A DNA stretch of 9,465 nucleotides. It comes from Candidatus Bipolaricaulota bacterium. GTDB lineage: Bacteria > Bipolaricaulota > Bipolaricaulia > UBA7950 > UBA9294. The position numbers and the translations under genes were made by a program. Shown here piece by piece: positions 6,363-9,465 of this stretch (the first letter of the stretch is position 1; every line of letters starts with the position of its first letter). The notes below the pieces were generated by a model that saw nothing but the letters and a program-made list of their open reading frames with translations, was not told the origin of the DNA and did no database searches. The stretch covers positions 1,158,222-1,167,686 of the forward strand of contig CP070725.1 of NCBI GenBank assembly GCA_020350845.1. The letters run 5' to 3'.

Positions 6363-8912
6363 CTATGGCGACGAGGAACGAGGATGCAAGGCGCCGCGGG
6401 AGTCCTGTCCGGAGGTCGCACCCGTCGGCAACCTCAGACGGCGCAGGCGCAACGAGTTCGACACGACGGTGACTGAGGAAAGGGCCATCGCGGCCTCCGC
6501 GATGAGTGGATGCAGTATCCCGACAACGGCCAACGGGAGAGCGATCAGGTTGTAGAGCGAGGCCCAGAGGAGGTTGCCCCGGATGCGCCGGAACGTGCCC
6601 CGTGTGAGTTCGACGGCGACGACCAGAGGGAGGAGCCCGCCACCGGTCAGCGTGATGTCCGCCGCCTCGATCGCGATGTCCGTTCCTGCCGCCATCGCGA
6701 TCCCCACGTCGGCTGCCTTGAGGGCGGGGGCATCGTTGATCCCGTCGCCGACCATGGCAACGCGTGCTCCGTCTCGCTGGCGCGCTCGAATCGCCTCGAG
6801 CTTCTCCTCGGGAGTGAGTGCGGCGTGCACGGCCTCAATCCCCGCCTCGGTGGCGATGCGCGATGCCGCCGACTCGTTGTCTCCGGTGAGCATGACCGGC
6901 TCGATGCCTCGTCTCCTCAGGCGTCCGACGGCCCACGACGCGTCTTCTCGCAGGGTGTCAGCAATGGCAATCCCGCCAAGCACACCCAGGCGCTCGTGTC
7001 CGACGAGGACGACGGTCCTTCCTCCCGTCTCGAGAAGCCTCGCCTCGAGTCGGGCGGCGACGGTCTTCTCCGGCGAGCGGTCGGCGAACAGGTCCTTGCG
7101 TCCCACCCACACCCGCTCTCCATCGACGACGCCGCGGACCCCGAATCCCGGGAGGTTGACCGCCTCCTCCACCGCCTCCGTGTCGATCGACCGCGCCTGC
7201 GCATGGTCGACAATCGCCACAGCGAGCGGATGCGTCGACGCGGCCTCGAGCGCGGCAGCGATCCGCAACGCGGTGTCCGCGTGGACTGCCTCGCCGACGA
7301 CCTCGACGACACGTGGCGTCCCCACCGTCAAGGTCCCTGTCTTGTCCACCGCGATGTGCGAGATCTCCGTGAGGGCCTGCATCGCCTCGCCACTGCGAAC
7401 GAGTACGCCGTGAGTAGCCCCCAGTCCGATGCCGACGACGAGCGCTGTGGGTGTCGCGAGGCCGAGCGCGCACGGGCAGGCGAGGACGAGCACGGCGATC
7501 GCCGAGTAGAGAGCAAGGGACAGGGGGCTTGCCCCGCTCGTTACCCACGGAAGGTAGGGAGACAAGTAATGCGCGACGGCGCCGAGGGCGTCCGGGAACA
7601 GCAGCCACGCGGCGAACGTCCCCGACGCGATGGCGAGCACAATCGGCACGAAGATCCCGGTGACGCGATCGGCGAAGGTCTGGATGGGAACCTTCGTCGC
7701 CTGCGCCTCGCGTACGAGACGGATCATCCGCGCGAGGAAGGTGTCCTCTCCGATCCCCGTCGCGCGCACGTGAAGTAGGCCGTCGCCGTTGATCGTCGCG
7801 CCGACGACGGAGTCGCCGGCCGTGCGGAGCACCGGGAGCGATTCCCCCGTCACGAGGGACTCGTCGACCTCGCTCGTTCCGCGCTCGATGACGCCGTCCG
7901 TCGGGATCCGCTCTCCGGGACGGACGAGCATGAGATCGCCAACGATGACGCGGGAGACCGGGATCTCGTGCTCCTCTTCGCCGCGCAGAACGCGGGCGGA
8001 TCCCTCCCCGAGCCGGAGAAGGCGGCGGAGAGCGCCTGACGTCCGGTGCATCGCGCGCGCCTCGAGATAGCGCCCGGTCAGGTGGAATGCCATGATCATC
8101 GCGGAGACCCCGGCAGAGTCCAGGATTGGTGGGACGAGGCCCCACTCGGCGGCGATGCTCAGCGGGCCCGTGATAAACGAGGCCGTTGCCCCCAAGGTGA
8201 TCAGCGTGTCCATGGTCGGGCGACCACGGAACGCCGACCGCACGCCTGCGACGAGCGTCGACCGGCCGGCGATGATGAGGACCGGCGCGGCGAGGACCGT
8301 CATCGCGATGTGGAACCCGAGGGGAGAAGGCCACCGGATCCCGAAGAGCATCTCCGGGAGCATCCAGCCGACGATCGGCACCGCGAGCAGCCACGCCGTC
8401 CACAGTCGGCGGCGCGCCGCTGCGAGTCGGCGCGTTCCCCGGACATCGCGGTCGTCCGTGGTGACCGCGCCGAGGCCGTCTGAGAGACGATAGCCGGCGC
8501 GCTCCACGGCCTGCCGCAGTCCGTCGCGCTGCAGGTCGCGGGAGCCCTTGACCGCGGCGATGCCTTCCGTGAGATCGATGGAGACGTCTTCCACACCCGG
8601 GACGGATCGAAGCGCCGTCTCTAGGGCCCTGGCGCACGCTGCACAGGTCATCCCCTCGATCGGAAGCCGCACCTCGGAGGAGCGATCTGAGACGATCTGC
8701 GCTTCGTACCCTGCTTTGCGCACGGCGTCGATGAGGATGGTGGGGTCGATCTCCGTAGCGAGCCTGGCGCGCGCCGTTTCTTCCACGAGGCTGACGGTGG
8801 CATCGGCGACTCCCTCGACCTGCCTCAGCGCGCGCTCCACGGCGGCAACGCACGCTGCGCAGTGCATTCCCTCGATGTGGAGTCGAACGGTCCCGCTCCT
8901 TGACCTTGCCAT
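6363..8912 (-). CDS. copA: Copper-translocating P1B-type ATPase with two heavy-metal-associated domains
   Basis: An 849-residue membrane pump that exports Cu+ (or Ag+) from the cytosol using ATP. Two N-terminal HMA domains carry GMHCAAC (15-21) and GMTCAAC (87-93). Membrane helices start near 171. The actuator domain has TGES (355-358); the transport-site helix has CPC (479-481). The phosphorylated Asp523 is in DKTGTLT, HP (561-562) marks the nucleotide domain, and GDGINDAP (722-729) the hinge. YN (787-788) and MxxSS (M809, S812-S813) in the last two helices are the Cu+-specific P1B-1 signature. The ATG at 8912 follows AAGGGGG (8917-8923) and begins just before HMA1; an open frame extends to GTG 9059 but adds only unconserved, low-complexity residues. 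The last 20 or so residues are an unconserved tail. It is the first gene of the copA-hpt-tsaD cluster and may be copper-regulated through the site at 8935-8955. Confidence 0.97.
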   Translation of the reverse strand: MARSRSGTVRLHIEGMHCAACVAAVERALRQVEGVADATVSLVEETARARLATEIDPTILIDAVRKAGYEAQIVSDRSSEVRLPIEGMTCAACARALETALRSVPGVEDVSIDLTEGIAAVKGSRDLQRDGLRQAVERAGYRLSDGLGAVTTDDRDVRGTRRLAAARRRLWTAWLLAVPIVGWMLPEMLFGIRWPSPLGFHIAMTVLAAPVLIIAGRSTLVAGVRSAFRGRPTMDTLITLGATASFITGPLSIAAEWGLVPPILDSAGVSAMIMAFHLTGRYLEARAMHRTSGALRRLLRLGEGSARVLRGEEEHEIPVSRVIVGDLMLVRPGERIPTDGVIERGTSEVDESLVTGESLPVLRTAGDSVVGATINGDGLLHVRATGIGEDTFLARMIRLVREAQATKVPIQTFADRVTGIFVPIVLAIASGTFAAWLLFPDALGAVAHYLSPYLPWVTSGASPLSLALYSAIAVLVLACPCALGLATPTALVVGIGLGATHGVLVRSGEAMQALTEISHIAVDKTGTLTVGTPRVVEVVGEAVHADTALRIAAALEAASTHPLAVAIVDHAQARSIDTEAVEEAVNLPGFGVRGVVDGERVWVGRKDLFADRSPEKTVAARLEARLLETGGRTVVLVGHERLGVLGGIAIADTLREDASWAVGRLRRRGIEPVMLTGDNESAASRIATEAGIEAVHAALTPEEKLEAIRARQRDGARVAMVGDGINDAPALKAADVGIAMAAGTDIAIEAADITLTGGGLLPLVVAVELTRGTFRRIRGNLLWASLYNLIALPLAVVGILHPLIAEAAMALSSVTVVSNSLRLRRLRLPTGATSGQDSRGALHPRSSSP

Positions 8913-8934
8913 TGCGCCCCCTTTCGTGGCGGTG

Positions 8935-8955
8935 TACCCCCGCCACGGTAGGGTA
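8935..8955 (-). promoter_or_regulatory. Possible CsoR-type copper operator upstream of copA
   Basis: A pseudo-palindrome with arms TACCC and GGGTA separated by 11 nt of GC-rich sequence; on the minus strand it opens TACCCTACC and closes GGGGGTA. TACCC...GGGTA with a GC-rich centre is the general form of operators bound by the copper sensor CsoR in front of copper ATPase genes. It ends 22 nt before the copA start codon, where a repressor would block initiation. TACCCT (8950-8955) could serve as a weak -10, with a poor -35 (GTCACC, 8973-8978). No csoR gene is in the window. Seen: repeat and position; regulator assignment is inference. Confidence 0.4.
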
Positions 8956-9114
8956 GCCGACGGAGCACCGTGGGTGACGTAGGGGGGCGAAAGGGTCGCC
9001 TCGGGAGTGCCCTCCACAACGCCGATAGAGGGTGCGAGGCGCGGCGCCGGAGGCTTCACGAGAGGTTCATCGCGGGTTCACGGCTTCCCCACATCGTGTC
9101 GGTACCGTTCATCC

Positions 9115-9133
9115 TGCGAGTCCACCACTCGCA
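9115..9133. repeat. Perfect inverted repeat (7-bp stem, 5-nt loop)
   Basis: TGCGAGT pairs perfectly with ACTCGCA around the loop CCACC. It lies 20 nt from the stronger hairpin at 9154-9181 and about 200 nt upstream of the copA start. No T-run follows on either strand, so it is not a classical terminator alone. It could be part of a structured leader or of a double terminator. Confidence 0.6.
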
Positions 9134-9153
9134 CCCCTACACCAGCCCACCAA

Positions 9154-9181
9154 GCTGAGAGGTCCTCCGGGACCTCTCAGC
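9154..9181 (-). terminator. Strong hairpin, probable transcription terminator at the end of the right-edge gene
   Basis: GCTGAGAGGTCC and GGACCTCTCAGC form a perfect 12-bp stem with a 4-nt loop. On the minus strand the stem begins at the stop codon (TGA, 9177-9179) of the partial reading frame that enters from the right edge. This is a typical place for a terminator separating that gene from the copA operon. No U-tract follows, as is common in GC-rich genomes, so intrinsic termination is inferred rather than shown. Bidirectional action or an RNA-stability role is possible. Confidence 0.5.
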
Positions 9182-9465
9182 CTTCCTGGAAGAGATACTC
9201 CGCCGGGTGCCGCCCGGCCGGCGCGTTGGACAGCGCCTGGCGGAGCCAGCCCGTCTCAAGACCTGGCCCAGAGCCGCTCCATCGGTCCGCTATGGACAAT
9301 GACGTGACGCGTACGATGACGCCCCAGCCCGTAGGCACTCCACGCCGTGGTTCCAGCTCCTGCACGTGGAACTCGCGTCCTGAAACGCTAGGGGGTACCG
9401 GGCCTCCTGCACCTCGGGCGAGAAGGTTGATTCCTGTATTCGCCTTCGGAGGAGGGGCTCCGCTA
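9177..9465 (-). CDS. Possible C-terminal fragment of an unidentified protein (runs off the window)
   Basis: An open minus-strand frame of 95 codons with no stop up to the window edge ends in ETGWLRQALSNAPAGRHPAEYLFQEG. The final 25 codons have the strong G/C third-position bias of real genes here, and the stop is followed at once by a hairpin, both favouring a genuine 3' end. The distal half has weaker codon bias. A second minus-strand frame there (positions 9463 down to about 9290, with ESTFSPEVQEARYPLAFQDA) looks at least as protein-like, so a frameshift or a decayed gene is possible. I recognise no family. It could also be non-coding. Confidence 0.4.
   Translation of the reverse strand, partial: SGAPPPKANTGINLLARGAGGPVPPSVSGREFHVQELEPRRGVPTGWGVIVRVTSLSIADRWSGSGPGLETGWLRQALSNAPAGRHPAEYLFQEG

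Larger units (their letters stand above)
8913..9176. other. copA upstream non-coding region
   Basis: 264 bp without a convincing gene. It holds the copA RBS (AAGGGGG, 8917-8923 on the minus strand), the CsoR-operator-like site (8935-8955) and two perfect hairpins (9115-9133 and 9154-9181, the latter reaching just into the right-edge frame). No tRNA or recognisable riboswitch was found by eye. Confidence 0.6.

Noticed and set aside
6958..8946. Long minus-strand open frame (662 codons) overlapping copA in another frame
   Set aside because: Low-complexity Arg/Gly/Pro composition, fully overlapped by copA with all its catalytic motifs; a shadow frame of GC-rich coding sequence.
8913..9112. An 18-codon minus-strand ORF (ATG 9112 to TGA 9056) overlapping an upstream in-frame GTG of copA (9059) as GTGA, suggesting a leader peptide and a longer CopA
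   Set aside because: No Shine-Dalgarno before the small ORF, the 49 added CopA residues are low complexity and lack any known domain, and the ATG at 8912 has its own RBS directly before HMA1.
9060..9190. Possible T-box leader, tRNA or other known structured RNA around the paired hairpins
   Set aside because: No T-box core sequence, no cloverleaf and no SRP, tmRNA or RNase P signature could be found on either strand.
1..9465. Mobile elements, CRISPR arrays, toxin-antitoxin or defence genes
   Set aside because: No transposase, integrase, terminal inverted repeat, repeat-spacer pattern or defence-type motif was seen; the content is housekeeping plus metabolism.

Overview
The window is about 9.5 kb of GC-rich bacterial chromosome with strong GC preference at third codon positions. 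It is densely packed with mostly housekeeping genes. GTG starts (rpsI, rpmE, hpt), clear Shine-Dalgarno sites and one near-consensus sigma-70-type promoter mark it as bacterial. A zinc-type ribosomal protein L31 gene followed directly by a DUF1385 (YqhQ-like) membrane protein gene is an arrangement I associate with Gram-positive and several deep-branching lineages. The lineage cannot be fixed from this window alone.

Layout, left to right. (1) A 5'-truncated glycoside hydrolase family 31 gene (+, 1-1620) is followed by a small FMN-binding split-barrel/pyridoxamine-phosphate-oxidase-like gene (+, 1681-2112). (2) An Amidohydro_2-family metal-dependent hydrolase gene (-, 2048-2950) runs convergently into the split-barrel gene and overlaps its 3' end by 65 bp. 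(3) A divergent promoter region at 2951-3079 carries a TTGACA-N17-TATCAT promoter that faces right. It drives rpsI (S9), rpmE (L31, four-cysteine zinc form) and the DUF1385 gene, which are packed with gaps of 12 and 3 nt. (4) A leftward cluster copA (Cu+-type P1B-ATPase, two heavy-metal-associated domains), hpt (hypoxanthine phosphoribosyltransferase) and tsaD (tRNA threonylcarbamoyladenosine biosynthesis) follows. copA and hpt are 55 nt apart, and hpt and tsaD overlap by 8 nt. (5) The right end (8913-9465) holds the copA upstream region with a CsoR-operator-like pseudo-palindrome, two perfect RNA hairpins, and a probable C-terminal coding fragment that runs off the window on the minus strand.

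No mobile element, CRISPR array, tRNA, rRNA or defence system is visible, and I do not see an undescribed multi-gene system. Points worth a second look are local: the possible copper-responsive operator in front of an operon that also carries hpt and tsaD; the very short leader of the amidohydrolase and its odd, possibly frameshifted C terminus; the paired hairpins beside copA; uncertain start sites; and a Cys where TsaD proteins usually have Asn.
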